Shown here: positions 1 through 6,520 of the stretch, in pieces
Numbering within the stretch: the first letter of the stretch is position 1
How the letters are laid out: the number at the start of each line of letters is the position of its first letter
Origin: Pseudomonadota bacterium
GTDB lineage: Bacteria; Pseudomonadota; Alphaproteobacteria; Rhizobiales; Xanthobacteraceae
NCBI GenBank assembly: GCA_023434095.1
Contig: JAEYTJ010000235.1
Span: 1 to 9,525 of the forward strand
DNA: 9,525 nt
Reading direction: 5' to 3'
Translations under genes and position numbers: made by a program
Notes under the pieces: model-generated
Databases searched by the model: none
What the model saw: only the letters and a program-made list of their open reading frames with translations
What the model was told of the DNA's origin: nothing

Positions 1-731
1 CGCTCGGAGGTGGTGTCGGCGTCGATGGCGAGCAGCGCGGTCATGTAGACCTCCGCCGCCTGCTCGGGCGACGATGCTTCGCCCGCCAGCGTCTCCGGGC
101 TCGCCGGGCTGCCGAGTTCCTGGGTGAGGAAGCGCTCGGCCTCGTCGAGCTGCGCGCCGCCCAGCTTGGTGGAAATGGCCGCGCGCTCGGTCTCGTCGAC
201 ATGCCCGTCGGCGAGCGAGGCGGCAATCATTGTGCGCAGCAGCGTCACGTCGAAATGGCTGCGCTCGGCCTGCGCCGGGTGGAAGGGCGACTGCGCCGGG
301 GGAAGCTGCGTCGGCACCGGCTCGGCCGCCGTCTGCTGCGGCTGCTGGCCCTGCTGGTAGTTCTGGTAGGCCTTGTAGGCGAGGGTGCCGACGAGGGCGA
401 GCCCGCCCAGCGCCACCGCATTGCCGGCCATCTTGCGCCCGCCCTTGCTGCCGAGCACCAGCGACACCAGCGCGCCGGCCGCCGCGCCGGAGGCGAGCGA
501 GCCGCCATTAGTACCGAGATAGTCCTTCGCCCGCCCCATCAGGTCGCCCGCGCCGGACGGGCCCGCCCCGGGAGGCTGCGCATTGGCGCTGCCGGTGATG
601 CCGCCCGTCAGGCCGCCGAGCAGCCCGCCCAGCGGGTTCTGCTGCGCCGGCACACCTCCCTGCGTTCCCGCCTGCGGCGTGAGGAACTGGTCGAGGAGCC
701 GCTTGGCGTCGAAATTCCCGCTGTTGAACAT
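1..731 (-). CDS. DUF533 / TerB-like inner-membrane-associated protein (3' end cut by window edge)
   Basis: This open frame runs leftward from the ATG at 731-729 and reaches position 1 without a stop, giving 243 visible residues. The N-terminus begins MFNSGNFDAKRLLDQFL and is followed by a Gly/Pro/Gln-rich low-complexity stretch (about 20-65). A hydrophobic Gly/Ala-rich segment with a GSKGGRKMAG motif (about 78-118) resembles the membrane-associated glycine-zipper region of YebE/DUF533 proteins. A Gln/Pro linker (124-150) leads to a helical C-terminal domain containing DGHVDETE (175-182), typical of TerB-like folds. Family members are usually annotated 'tellurite resistance TerB family' or DUF533, but no reaction is established and tellurite resistance should not be assumed. 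Perhaps a few dozen C-terminal residues are missing. The ribosome binding site is weak (GGGA before the ATG). It is transcribed away from the sarcosine operon, with no evident functional link. Confidence 0.8.
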   Translation of the reverse strand, partial: MFNSGNFDAKRLLDQFLTPQAGTQGGVPAQQNPLGGLLGGLTGGITGSANAQPPGAGPSGAGDLMGRAKDYLGTNGGSLASGAAAGALVSLVLGSKGGRKMAGNAVALGGLALVGTLAYKAYQNYQQGQQPQQTAAEPVPTQLPPAQSPFHPAQAERSHFDVTLLRTMIAASLADGHVDETERAAISTKLGGAQLDEAERFLTQELGSPASPETLAGEASSPEQAAEVYMTALLAIDADTTSE

Positions 732-851
732 GGTGCATCCCGTGTGTCTGTCTGCGCAGGGAGGTAGGGGGCAATCATGGCTTCCGCAAGGAAACCCCAC
801 GCGTCCCGGTCACCCGCGCGTGATGCCCGCCGGCGCGTCACCCGGAAGGCG

Positions 852-872
852 TGTCGCATCCCATGTCGCATC
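852..872 (+). promoter_or_regulatory. TGTCGCATC direct repeat, candidate operator of the sox operon
   Basis: Two identical 9-base copies of TGTCGCATC (852-860 and 864-872) are separated by three bases, in the 271-base non-coding region between the divergent DUF533 gene and soxB. The second copy reads TGTCGC, eight bases, AA (864-879). From memory this matches the half-site reported for the Pseudomonas aeruginosa AraC-family ArgR, whose domain layout is similar to that of the regulator at 7968-9020. No clean -35/-10 pair could be placed beside it, so the promoter itself is not located. Use as an operator is inferred; only the repeat is seen directly. The rest of 732-1002 shows no other feature I can support. 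Confidence 0.4.
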
Positions 873-992
873 TGTTCAACGCGAGCGCCGAAACAATGCT
901 CGCCGCCGCCCGGCCGGCGCGCGACCATGCGGACAGACGACGAGAGCGGCCCCGCCCCCGAGCCTGGCCGCCAGCGTCTCACCCTTTGCCTC

Positions 993-997
993 GGAGG
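993..997 (+). promoter_or_regulatory. Ribosome binding site fixing the soxB start
   Basis: GGAGG lies five bases before the GTG at 1003. It decides the soxB start: the reading frame stays open back to 583, but no upstream in-frame start has a comparable site. Family SoxB proteins begin within a few residues of the FSGFELFRRALGGHKSW block that follows this GTG. Confidence 0.7.
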
Positions 998-1002
998 CGA
1001 AT

Positions 1003-2253
1003 GTGCAGAAATTCTCCGGCTTCGAGCTGTTCCGCCGTGCGCTCGGCGGCCACAAGAGCTGGCAGCCGCAATGGCGCAATCCCGAGCCGAAGGCCGAATA
1101 CGATGTCGTCATCGTCGGCGCCGGCGGGCATGGCCTCGCGGCCGCCTATTACCTCGCCAAGGAGCACGGCATCACCAATGTCGCGGTCATCGAGCGCGGC
1201 TGGCTCGGCGGCGGCAACACCGGGCGCAACACCACCATCGTGCGCTCGAACTATTTGTTCGACGAGAGCGCCGCGCTCTACGAGCACGCGGTGAAGCTGT
1301 GGGAAGGCCTGTCGCAGGACATCAACTACAACGTCATGTATTCGGCGCGCGGCGTGCTGATGCTGGCGCACAATCACCATGACGAGATCAGCTTCAAGCG
1401 CCATGTCCACGCCAACCGGCTGAACGGCGTCGACAATGAGTGGCTGACCGCCGAGCAGGTGAAGGAGTTCTGCCCGCCGCTCAACATCAAGAGCATGCGC
1501 TACCCCATCATCGGCGGCGCGCTGCAGCGGCGCGGCGGCACGGCGCGGCACGATGCGGTGGCCTGGGGCTTTGCCCGCGCGGCGGATTCGCGGGGCGTCG
1601 ACATCATCCAGAATTGCGAAGTGACGGGCATCCGCCGGGGCCCCTCCGGCGCGGTGGAGGGCGTGGAAACCTCGCGCGGCTTCGTCCGGGCGAAGAAGGT
1701 TGGCGTCTCCGCCGCCGGCCATACCAGCGTGGTGATGGCGATGGCCGGGCTGCGCATGCCTCTGGAAAGCTTCCCACTGCAGGCGCTGGTGTCGGAGCCG
1801 GTGAAGCCCGCCTTCCCCACCGTGGTCATGAGCAACACCATCCACGCCTATATCTCGCAGTCCGACAAGGGCGAGATGGTCATCGGCGCCGGCACGGACG
1901 CCTACACCTCCTATTCCCAGCGCGGCGCGCTGCACATCACCACCCACACGCTGGATGCCATCTGCGAGCTCGTCCCGCAATTCCGGCGCCTGCGCATGCT
2001 GCGCAACTGGGGCGGCATCGTCGACGTGACGCCCGACCGCTCGCCGATCATCGCCAAGACCCCGGTGCCGGGCCTTTATGTGAATTGCGGCTGGGGCACC
2101 GGCGGCTTCAAGGCGACACCGGGCTCGGGCCATGTCTTCGCCCACACCATCGCCAGGGACGCCCCGCACGCCATCAACGCGCCGTTCACGCTGGAGCGTT
2201 TTCGCGATGGCTTCCTGATCGACGAAGCGGCCGCCGCCGCCGTCGCGCATTGA
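1003..2253 (+). CDS. soxB: Sarcosine oxidase, beta subunit
   Basis: SoxB is the catalytic flavoprotein subunit of heterotetrameric sarcosine oxidase. It oxidises the N-methyl group of sarcosine with FAD, and electrons pass to a covalently held FMN and then to oxygen, giving hydrogen peroxide in the cytoplasm. The 416 residues match the usual family length. The dinucleotide-binding motif GAGGHG is at 39-44, within DVVIVGAGGHGLAAAYYLAK. The next block, WLGGGNTGRNTTIVRSNY (67-84), is a SoxB/DAO-family signature. His183 in TARHDAVAWG sits where the family's FMN-attaching histidine is expected (His173/His175 in characterised enzymes). The C-terminal NCGWGTGGFKATPGSG block (361-376) is the conserved flavin-binding end of the fold. 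The GTG start is chosen for its GGAGG site and family alignment. This is the first gene of the operon. The 165-base gap before soxD is unusually long and filled by repeats. Confidence 0.96.
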   Translation: MQKFSGFELFRRALGGHKSWQPQWRNPEPKAEYDVVIVGAGGHGLAAAYYLAKEHGITNVAVIERGWLGGGNTGRNTTIVRSNYLFDESAALYEHAVKLWEGLSQDINYNVMYSARGVLMLAHNHHDEISFKRHVHANRLNGVDNEWLTAEQVKEFCPPLNIKSMRYPIIGGALQRRGGTARHDAVAWGFARAADSRGVDIIQNCEVTGIRRGPSGAVEGVETSRGFVRAKKVGVSAAGHTSVVMAMAGLRMPLESFPLQALVSEPVKPAFPTVVMSNTIHAYISQSDKGEMVIGAGTDAYTSYSQRGALHITTHTLDAICELVPQFRRLRMLRNWGGIVDVTPDRSPIIAKTPVPGLYVNCGWGTGGFKATPGSGHVFAHTIARDAPHAINAPFTLERFRDGFLIDEAAAAAVAH

Positions 2254-2263
2254 GGGGGCGGCG

Positions 2264-2419
2264 ATGACAGCCTCTTTCACGAGCATCCTTCGAGGCCCGG
2301 CGTGCCGCCGGGCGCCTCAGGATGACGTTCCTCCTGCCCGTCAGAACCCCGTCATCCTGAGGTGCGAGCGCAGCGAGCCTCGAAGGATGGTCAAGCCGAA
2401 CAACGCGGGAGCCCACTGA
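2264..2419 (+). CDS. Small ORF (51 codons) bridging soxB and soxD, possibly a coupling ORF
   Basis: An ATG ten bases after the soxB stop, preceded by a purine-rich GAGGGGG site (2253-2259), opens a 51-residue frame beginning MTASFTSILRGP. It runs through both repeat copies and ends in TGATG, so its stop shares one base (2419) with the soxD start. The product is Arg/Pro-rich, has no recognisable domain, and is largely dictated by the palindromic repeats, so a functional peptide is doubtful. What the sequence supports is a translatable path from the end of soxB to the start of soxD. One reading is that the GAGGGGG-ATG was the original soxD initiation site before the repeats inserted. It may also be chance in GC-rich DNA. 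soxD has its own GGGAG site at 2407-2411. Confidence 0.3.
   Translation: MTASFTSILRGPACRRAPQDDVPPARQNPVILRCERSEPRRMVKPNNAGAH
2284..2389. repeat. Inverted pair of palindromic intergenic repeats (family 1)
   Basis: Two related palindromic units lie head to head. Copy 1 is 2284-2324 and copy 2, in the opposite orientation, is 2353-2389. Each is itself a hairpin bounded by CATCC/GGATG. The outer arms CATCCTTCGAGGC (2284-2296) and GCCTCGAAGGATG (2377-2389) are perfect 13-base complements. The inner arms CCTCAGGATGACG (2315-2327) and CGTCATCCTGAGG (2350-2362) are another perfect 13-base pair around a 22-base spacer. The unit resembles a repeat I recall as common between genes in Bradyrhizobium, Rhodopseudomonas and relatives. 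In the soxB-soxD transcript it could fold as two hairpins or one long stem. No U-tract follows, so it does not look like a standard terminator; effects on RNA stability or soxB:soxD ratio are possible but unproven. Confidence 0.88.
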
Positions 2420-2718
2420 TGCTCATCATCACCTGCCCCTGGTGCGGCGCCCGGCCGGAAGTGGAATTCCGCTATGGCGGCGAGGCGCACATCGCCCGCC
2501 CGGCCGACCCTTCCGCCCTCACCGACGCGGAATGGGCGGATTTCCTCTACAACCGCACCAATCCCAAGGGCCTGCACGCCGAGCGCTGGCGCCACATCCA
2601 TGGCTGCGGGCGCTATTTCAACGCGCTGCGCGACACGGTGAGCGATTTCTTCGTCACCACCTACAAGGCCGGCGAGCCGCGCCCGGACATCGACGCCTCC
2701 AGCGGCGGGAGCAAGTGA
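2419..2718 (+). CDS. soxD: Sarcosine oxidase, delta subunit (zinc-binding)
   Basis: This is the small structural zinc subunit of heterotetrameric sarcosine oxidase; it holds zinc and packs against the other subunits but carries no flavin. The product has 99 residues, the usual size. All four expected zinc ligands are visible at the positions known for the family: Cys6 and Cys9 in CPWCG, and His59 and Cys63 in RHIHGC. Other conserved blocks are EFRYGGEAHIARP (16-28) and NPKGLHAERWRHIHGC (48-63). The ATG at 2419 has GGGAG seven bases upstream and places Cys6 correctly. The frame remains open upstream to 2362, but those codons come from the palindromic repeat and are not part of the protein. The gene follows the repeat pair and is separated from soxA by one base, which implies coupled translation. 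Confidence 0.96.
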   Translation: MLIITCPWCGARPEVEFRYGGEAHIARPADPSALTDAEWADFLYNRTNPKGLHAERWRHIHGCGRYFNALRDTVSDFFVTTYKAGEPRPDIDASSGGSK

Positions 2719-2719
2719 C

Positions 2720-5700
2720 ATGACCAACCGCTTCCGCACCGCCTCGGGCGGGCGCATCGACCGCGCCGCGCCGCTGTCCTTCCGCTTCGACGGACAGACC
2801 TATTCCGGCTTTGCCGGCGACACGCTGGCCTCGGCGCTGATCGCCAATGGCGTCCACCTCGTCGGCCGCTCGTTCAAATATCACCGCCCGCGCGGCTTCC
2901 TCTCCGCCGGCTCGGACGAGCCCAATGCGCTGGTCAACGTCGCCCGCGACGCCGCCCGCGCCGCGCCGAACCTGCGCGCCACGCAGGTGGAGCTCTATGA
3001 GGGGCTGAAGGCACAGAGCCAGAACCGCTGGCCCTCGCTCTCCTTCGATGCCGGCGCGATCAACGACCTCGCCGCCCCCTTCCTGCCGTCGGGCTTCTAC
3101 TACAAGACCTTCATGTGGCCGGCGGGGGCGTGGAAGCGCTTCTACGAGCCGAAGATCCGCGCCATGGCCGGCCTCGGCGTCGCCCCGGACCTGCCGGACC
3201 CGGACCGCTACACCCAGAACCACGCCCATTGCGACGTGCTGGTCGTCGGCGCCGGCCCGGCGGGCCTCGCCGCCGCGCTGGCCGCCGCCGAGAGCGGGGC
3301 GAAGGTGATCCTGTGCGACGAGCAGGCGGAACTCGGCGGTTCGCTGCTGTCCGAAACCACCGCCACCATCGAAGGCACGCCCGCCACCGACTGGCTGGCG
3401 GCGACGCTGGCGACCCTCAAGGCGCGCGACAATGTCACGCTGATGCCGCGCACCACTGCCTTCGGCTATTTCCCGCACAACCATATCGCCTTGGCCGAGC
3501 GCGTCACCGAGCACCTCGCCGCCCCCGGCCCCGATCTGCCGCGCGAGCGGCTGTGGGAAGTGCGCGCGAAAGAGGTGGTCATCGCCGCCGGCGCGCTGGA
3601 GCGTCCGCTGGTATTCCCGGACAATGACCGGCCGGGCGTGCTGCTGGCCGATTCCGCCCGCACCTATGCCAATCGCTACGGCACAAAGGGCGGCGAGCGC
3701 GCGGTGATCTTCACCGCCTGCGATGCCGGCTACCGCACCGCGCTCGACCTCAAGGCCGCCGGCGTCACTATTGCCGCCATCGCCGACCTGCGCGCGGACG
3801 TCTCCGGCGAGCTGCCTTCCCGCGCGCTCACTGCGGGCATCGATGTGCGCCCCTCCACCGTGCTGGTCGGCACCAAGGGCCGGCTGCGGGTCTCCTCCGC
3901 CCAGCTCGCCAAGGTGAAGGGTGGGCAGGTCGGCCCGGCGGAAACCATTGCCTGCGACAGCGTGCTGATGTCCGGCGGCTTCACGCCCAGCGTGCACCTG
4001 TTCTCGCAGTCGCGCGGCAAGCTGGTGTGGGACGGCGCGGCCGGGGCCTACCTGCCCGGCACCTCGGTGGAGCGCGAGCGTTCCGCCGGCGCCTGCCGCG
4101 GCGTGAATGGCCTGCAGCGCGTGCTGGAAGACGGTTATGGTCAGGGCGAGGCAGCGGCCAAGGCCGCCCGCGACTTCACCTCCCCCGCCCGCGGCGCCAC
4201 GCCGGCACCGGCCGCTACCTCACGCGCCATCCCCGCCAGCGCCGAAGACCTCGGCACCAGCGGCTTCATCGGCGCCACCCCGCACGGGCGCAACCCGGCC
4301 TTCACCAAGGCGTTCGTCGACTGGCAGAACGATGTCACGTCCAAGGACCTGAAGCTCGCCACCCGCGAGGGGATGCGCTCCATCGAGCATGTGAAGCGCT
4401 ACACCACCACGGGCATGGCGACCGACCAGGGCAAGACCTCGAACATGAACGCCCTCGGCATTATCTCCGAGGCGCTCGACACGCCGGTGCCGAAGATCGG
4501 GCTCACCACTTTCCGCCCGCCCTTTACCCCCACCACTTTCGGCCTGTTCGCCGGGGCGGCGCGCGGCGATGTGTTCGATCCGCTGCGCAAGACCGCCATC
4601 CATGACTGGGCCGCCGAACACGGCGCCGCCTTCGAGGATGTCGGCAACTGGAAGCGCGCGCACTACTTCCCCCGCGCGGGGGAAGACATGCACGCCGCCG
4701 TCGCGCGCGAATGCAAGGCGGTGCGCGCCAGCGTCGGCATGTTCGACGCCTCCACCCTCGGCAAGATCGAGATCGTCGGCCCCGACGCCGCCGAGTTCAT
4801 GAACCGCATGTACACCAACGCCTGGGCCAAACTGGAGCCCGGCCGGCTGCGCTACGGCGTCATGCTGCGCGAGGACGGCTTCGTCATGGATGACGGCGTC
4901 GTCGGCCGCATGGCGGCGGACCGCTTCCATGTCACCACCACCACGGGCGGCGCCCCGCGCGTGCTGGCGCATATGGAGGACTATCTCCAGACCGAATGGC
5001 CGGACCTCGATGTGTGGCTCACCTCCACGACCGAGCAATGGTCGGTCATCGCCGTGCAGGGGCCGAAGGCCCGCGAGGTCATCGCCCCGCTGATCGAGGG
5101 CATCGACCTTTCCAAGGAGGCCTTCCCGCATATGAGCGTGCGCGAGGGCACCATTCTCGGCGTGCCGACGCGGCTGTTCAGCGTCTCCTTCACCGGCGAA
5201 CTCGGCTTCGAGATCAACGTGCCCTCCGCCTATGGACGGGCGGTGTGGGAAGCGGTCTATGCCGCCGGCGAGCGCTTCGGCATCACGCCCTATGGCACCG
5301 AGACCATGCACGTGCTGCGTGCCGAAAAGGGCTACATCATCGTCGGCCAGGAAACGGACGGCACGGCGACGCCGGACGATGTCAATCTCGGCTGGGCGGT
5401 GGGCAAGGCGAAGAAGGATTTCGTCGGCAAGCGCTCGCTCATCCGCGAGTCCATGTCCGCCCCGGACCGCCGCCAGCTGGTCGGGCTGAAGACCACCGTC
5501 CCCAAGGTCGTGCTGGAGGAAGGCGCGCAGATCGTCGCCGACCCTGGCGCCCCCGTTCCGGTGCCGATGCTCGGCTTCGTCACCTCCTCCTATCACAGCG
5601 CCGTTCTCGGCCGCTCCATCGCGCTGGCCATGGTCAAGGGCGGGCGCGCGCGCATCGGCACGAAGCTGATGGTGCCGATGCCGACCCACGCCATCGAGGT

Positions 5701-5755
5701 CGAGGTGGTGGAGCCGGTCTTCTACGATCCCAAGGGAGATCGCCTCAATGGTTGA
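2720..5755 (+). CDS. soxA: Sarcosine oxidase, alpha subunit
   Basis: SoxA is the large subunit. It binds NAD+ and provides the tetrahydrofolate site where the one-carbon unit from sarcosine is captured as 5,10-methylene-THF. The 1011 residues are normal for the family. Residues about 18-90 form a ferredoxin-like (Fer2_4) fold without cluster cysteines, as is usual in SoxA. A Rossmann motif GAGPAG at 177-182 opens the pyridine-nucleotide-disulfide-oxidoreductase-like region, which includes GALERPLVFPDNDRPGV (291-307). A second nucleotide-binding half spans about 325-485, and an Ala/Pro-rich linker covers 487-508. The C-terminal GcvT-like aminomethyltransferase domain occupies about 595-1005, with RYGVMLREDGFVMDDGV (711-727) and SFTGELGFEINV (823-834). 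GGGAG sits eight bases before the ATG. The stop overlaps the soxG start by eight bases. No frameshift or missing domain is seen. Confidence 0.97.
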   Translation: MTNRFRTASGGRIDRAAPLSFRFDGQTYSGFAGDTLASALIANGVHLVGRSFKYHRPRGFLSAGSDEPNALVNVARDAARAAPNLRATQVELYEGLKAQSQNRWPSLSFDAGAINDLAAPFLPSGFYYKTFMWPAGAWKRFYEPKIRAMAGLGVAPDLPDPDRYTQNHAHCDVLVVGAGPAGLAAALAAAESGAKVILCDEQAELGGSLLSETTATIEGTPATDWLAATLATLKARDNVTLMPRTTAFGYFPHNHIALAERVTEHLAAPGPDLPRERLWEVRAKEVVIAAGALERPLVFPDNDRPGVLLADSARTYANRYGTKGGERAVIFTACDAGYRTALDLKAAGVTIAAIADLRADVSGELPSRALTAGIDVRPSTVLVGTKGRLRVSSAQLAKVKGGQVGPAETIACDSVLMSGGFTPSVHLFSQSRGKLVWDGAAGAYLPGTSVERERSAGACRGVNGLQRVLEDGYGQGEAAAKAARDFTSPARGATPAPAATSRAIPASAEDLGTSGFIGATPHGRNPAFTKAFVDWQNDVTSKDLKLATREGMRSIEHVKRYTTTGMATDQGKTSNMNALGIISEALDTPVPKIGLTTFRPPFTPTTFGLFAGAARGDVFDPLRKTAIHDWAAEHGAAFEDVGNWKRAHYFPRAGEDMHAAVARECKAVRASVGMFDASTLGKIEIVGPDAAEFMNRMYTNAWAKLEPGRLRYGVMLREDGFVMDDGVVGRMAADRFHVTTTTGGAPRVLAHMEDYLQTEWPDLDVWLTSTTEQWSVIAVQGPKAREVIAPLIEGIDLSKEAFPHMSVREGTILGVPTRLFSVSFTGELGFEINVPSAYGRAVWEAVYAAGERFGITPYGTETMHVLRAEKGYIIVGQETDGTATPDDVNLGWAVGKAKKDFVGKRSLIRESMSAPDRRQLVGLKTTVPKVVLEEGAQIVADPGAPVPVPMLGFVTSSYHSAVLGRSIALAMVKGGRARIGTKLMVPMPTHAIEVEVVEPVFYDPKGDRLNG

Positions 5756-6332
5756 GAACGCTGCCGTGACCGCGTCCCTCGCACCCGCCCGCCCGCTCGG
5801 CCCGCTGGCCGCCGCCTCCCGCGCCATACCCGCCGCGCGGCTCACCGCGCTGGGGGACGCCGCGCGTCTCGTTTTCCGTGGCCGCGAGGCGGCGATCGGC
5901 CCGGCCGGCGAGGCCTTCGGCGTCGCCCTGCCGCGCGAGGCCTGCCGCTTCAATGCCGCAGGTGGCCGCTTCGCCTTCTGGCTCGGCCCGGACGAGTGGC
6001 TGCTGCTCGCCCCCGGCGCCGAGCCGGCCCCGCTCTTTGCCGCCATCGAGGCCGCGACGACCGGCCTGCCGCACGCGCTGGTCGATGTCTCGGCGCGCAG
6101 CGTCGGCATTGAGGTGGCGGGCGAGAAGGCTGCCTTTGTGCTCAACCAGGGCAACCCGCTGGACCTGTCCCTCGACGCCTTCCCGGTCGGCATGTGCACC
6201 CGCACCGTGTTCCACAAGGCGGAAATCGTGCTGGCACGCCATGCTCCCGACGTGTTCCACATCGATGTCTGGCGCTCCTTCGCGCCCTATGTCTGGGAAC
6301 TGCTGGAAGACGCCCGCCGCGAACTGGCATGA
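5748..6332 (+). CDS. soxG: Sarcosine oxidase, gamma subunit
   Basis: SoxG is the fourth subunit of heterotetrameric sarcosine oxidase, a small GcvT/YgfZ-like fold that contacts the other chains; it has no catalytic residues of its own that I can point to. The product has 194 residues, in the family range. Recognisable blocks are FAFWLGPDEWLLLAPG (75-90), DVSARSVGIEVAG (113-125), NQGNPLDLSLDAFPVG (133-148), and the C-terminal DVFHIDVWRSFAPYVWELL (168-186), whose xVWRSFAxYxW pattern is characteristic. The ATG overlaps the last eight bases of soxA, and AGGGAG (5733-5738) sits nine bases upstream inside soxA, so translation is coupled. The first 20 or so residues are Ala/Pro-rich and poorly conserved. 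The stop overlaps another ATG (see the small ORF at 6329). Confidence 0.94.
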   Translation: MVENAAVTASLAPARPLGPLAAASRAIPAARLTALGDAARLVFRGREAAIGPAGEAFGVALPREACRFNAAGGRFAFWLGPDEWLLLAPGAEPAPLFAAIEAATTGLPHALVDVSARSVGIEVAGEKAAFVLNQGNPLDLSLDAFPVGMCTRTVFHKAEIVLARHAPDVFHIDVWRSFAPYVWELLEDARRELA

Positions 6333-6481
6333 GCTTTGCCGAAGGCGGGGCGGCGCGAGAGTTTCCCCTGGGTCCCGGCGCGGCGCTCCGGCTGCGCCTC
6401 CGCTGGGCCGGGACACGAAAGATAGACCCGTGTCCCGGCCAAGCTGCACGACGTGCAGCGCCGAGCCGGGACCCAGGATAG
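6329..6481 (+). CDS. Small ORF (50 residues) coupled to the soxG stop by ATGA and crossing the repeats
   Basis: The soxG stop is embedded in ATGA, and its ATG opens a 50-residue frame beginning MSFAEGGAAREFPLGPG. The frame passes through both copies of the palindromic repeat and stops at TAG (6479-6481). A four-base ATGA overlap is the classic junction between coupled operon genes. Here, however, the product is mostly repeat-encoded, has no domain I recognise, and lacks a clear ribosome binding site. It may be the start of a former downstream gene whose remainder was displaced by the repeats, or a chance frame. I do not propose a function for the peptide. Confidence 0.22.
   Translation: MSFAEGGAAREFPLGPGAALRLRLRWAGTRKIDPCPGQAARRAAPSRDPG
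6367..6477. repeat. Inverted pair of palindromic intergenic repeats (family 2)
   Basis: Two copies of a different palindromic unit lie in opposite orientation: copy A at 6367-6417 and copy B at 6429-6477. The outer arms CCTGGGTCCCGGC (6367-6379) and GCCGGGACCCAGG (6465-6477) are perfect 13-base complements. The inner arms GGCCGGGACACG (6406-6417) and CGTGTCCCGGCC (6429-6440) are perfect over 12 bases around an 11-base spacer. Copy B is bracketed by the 7-base direct repeat GATAGAC (6421-6427 and 6477-6483), whose second copy shares one base with the end of copy B. The units resemble GGGTCCCGG...CCGGGACAC elements that I recall between genes in Hyphomicrobiales. The pair nearly fills the 188-base soxG-sdaA gap and could fold as one long stem in a readthrough transcript. 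No U-tract follows. Confidence 0.86.
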
Positions 6482-6520
6482 ACTCTTCGGCCCCCTCGCC
6501 CTCTCGCGGAACAGCCCGCC

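Noticed and set aside
1..731. Tellurite resistance function for the TerB-like gene
   Set aside because: The name comes from distant domain similarity. No other ter genes are visible and no tellurite-specific residues can be cited.
779..796. Small hairpin TTCC-GCAA-GGAA upstream of soxB
   Set aside because: The four-base core stem and mismatched extension are too weak to stand out in sequence of this composition.
583..1002. Open frame upstream of soxB that would add 140 residues to its N-terminus
   Set aside because: The added sequence is Arg/Pro/Ala-rich and has no family counterpart. It overlaps the divergent DUF533 gene, and the GTG at 1003 has a good ribosome binding site and gives the normal SoxB length.
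880..1002. Possible glycine or THF riboswitch in the soxB leader
   Set aside because: I looked for conserved core elements of glycine and tetrahydrofolate riboswitches because of the pathway, and found no convincing match. A covariance-model search of 732-1002 would settle it.
979..2286. 435-codon open frame on the minus strand over soxB
   Set aside because: Shadow frame in GC-rich DNA: the product is His/Arg/Ala/Gly-rich without domains, and it lies entirely antisense to a certain gene.
2284..2389. Intrinsic terminator after soxB
   Set aside because: The hairpins are strong, but no U-rich tract follows on either strand, and soxD must be expressed with soxB. The structure matches a dispersed repeat better.
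2756..2990. Ferredoxin-like domain of SoxA lacking cluster cysteines, considered as a lost iron-sulfur site
   Set aside because: Absence of these cysteines is normal for SoxA, so it is not a degeneration specific to this gene.
4220..6262. 680-codon minus-strand open frame over soxA and soxG
   Set aside because: Its composition is typical of an antisense shadow of high-GC coding sequence, it has no recognisable domain, and both genes beneath it are clear.
6367..6477. Intrinsic terminator after soxG
   Set aside because: The long inverted repeat has no following U-tract, and both halves match a dispersed repeat unit. Some attenuation remains possible but is not shown.
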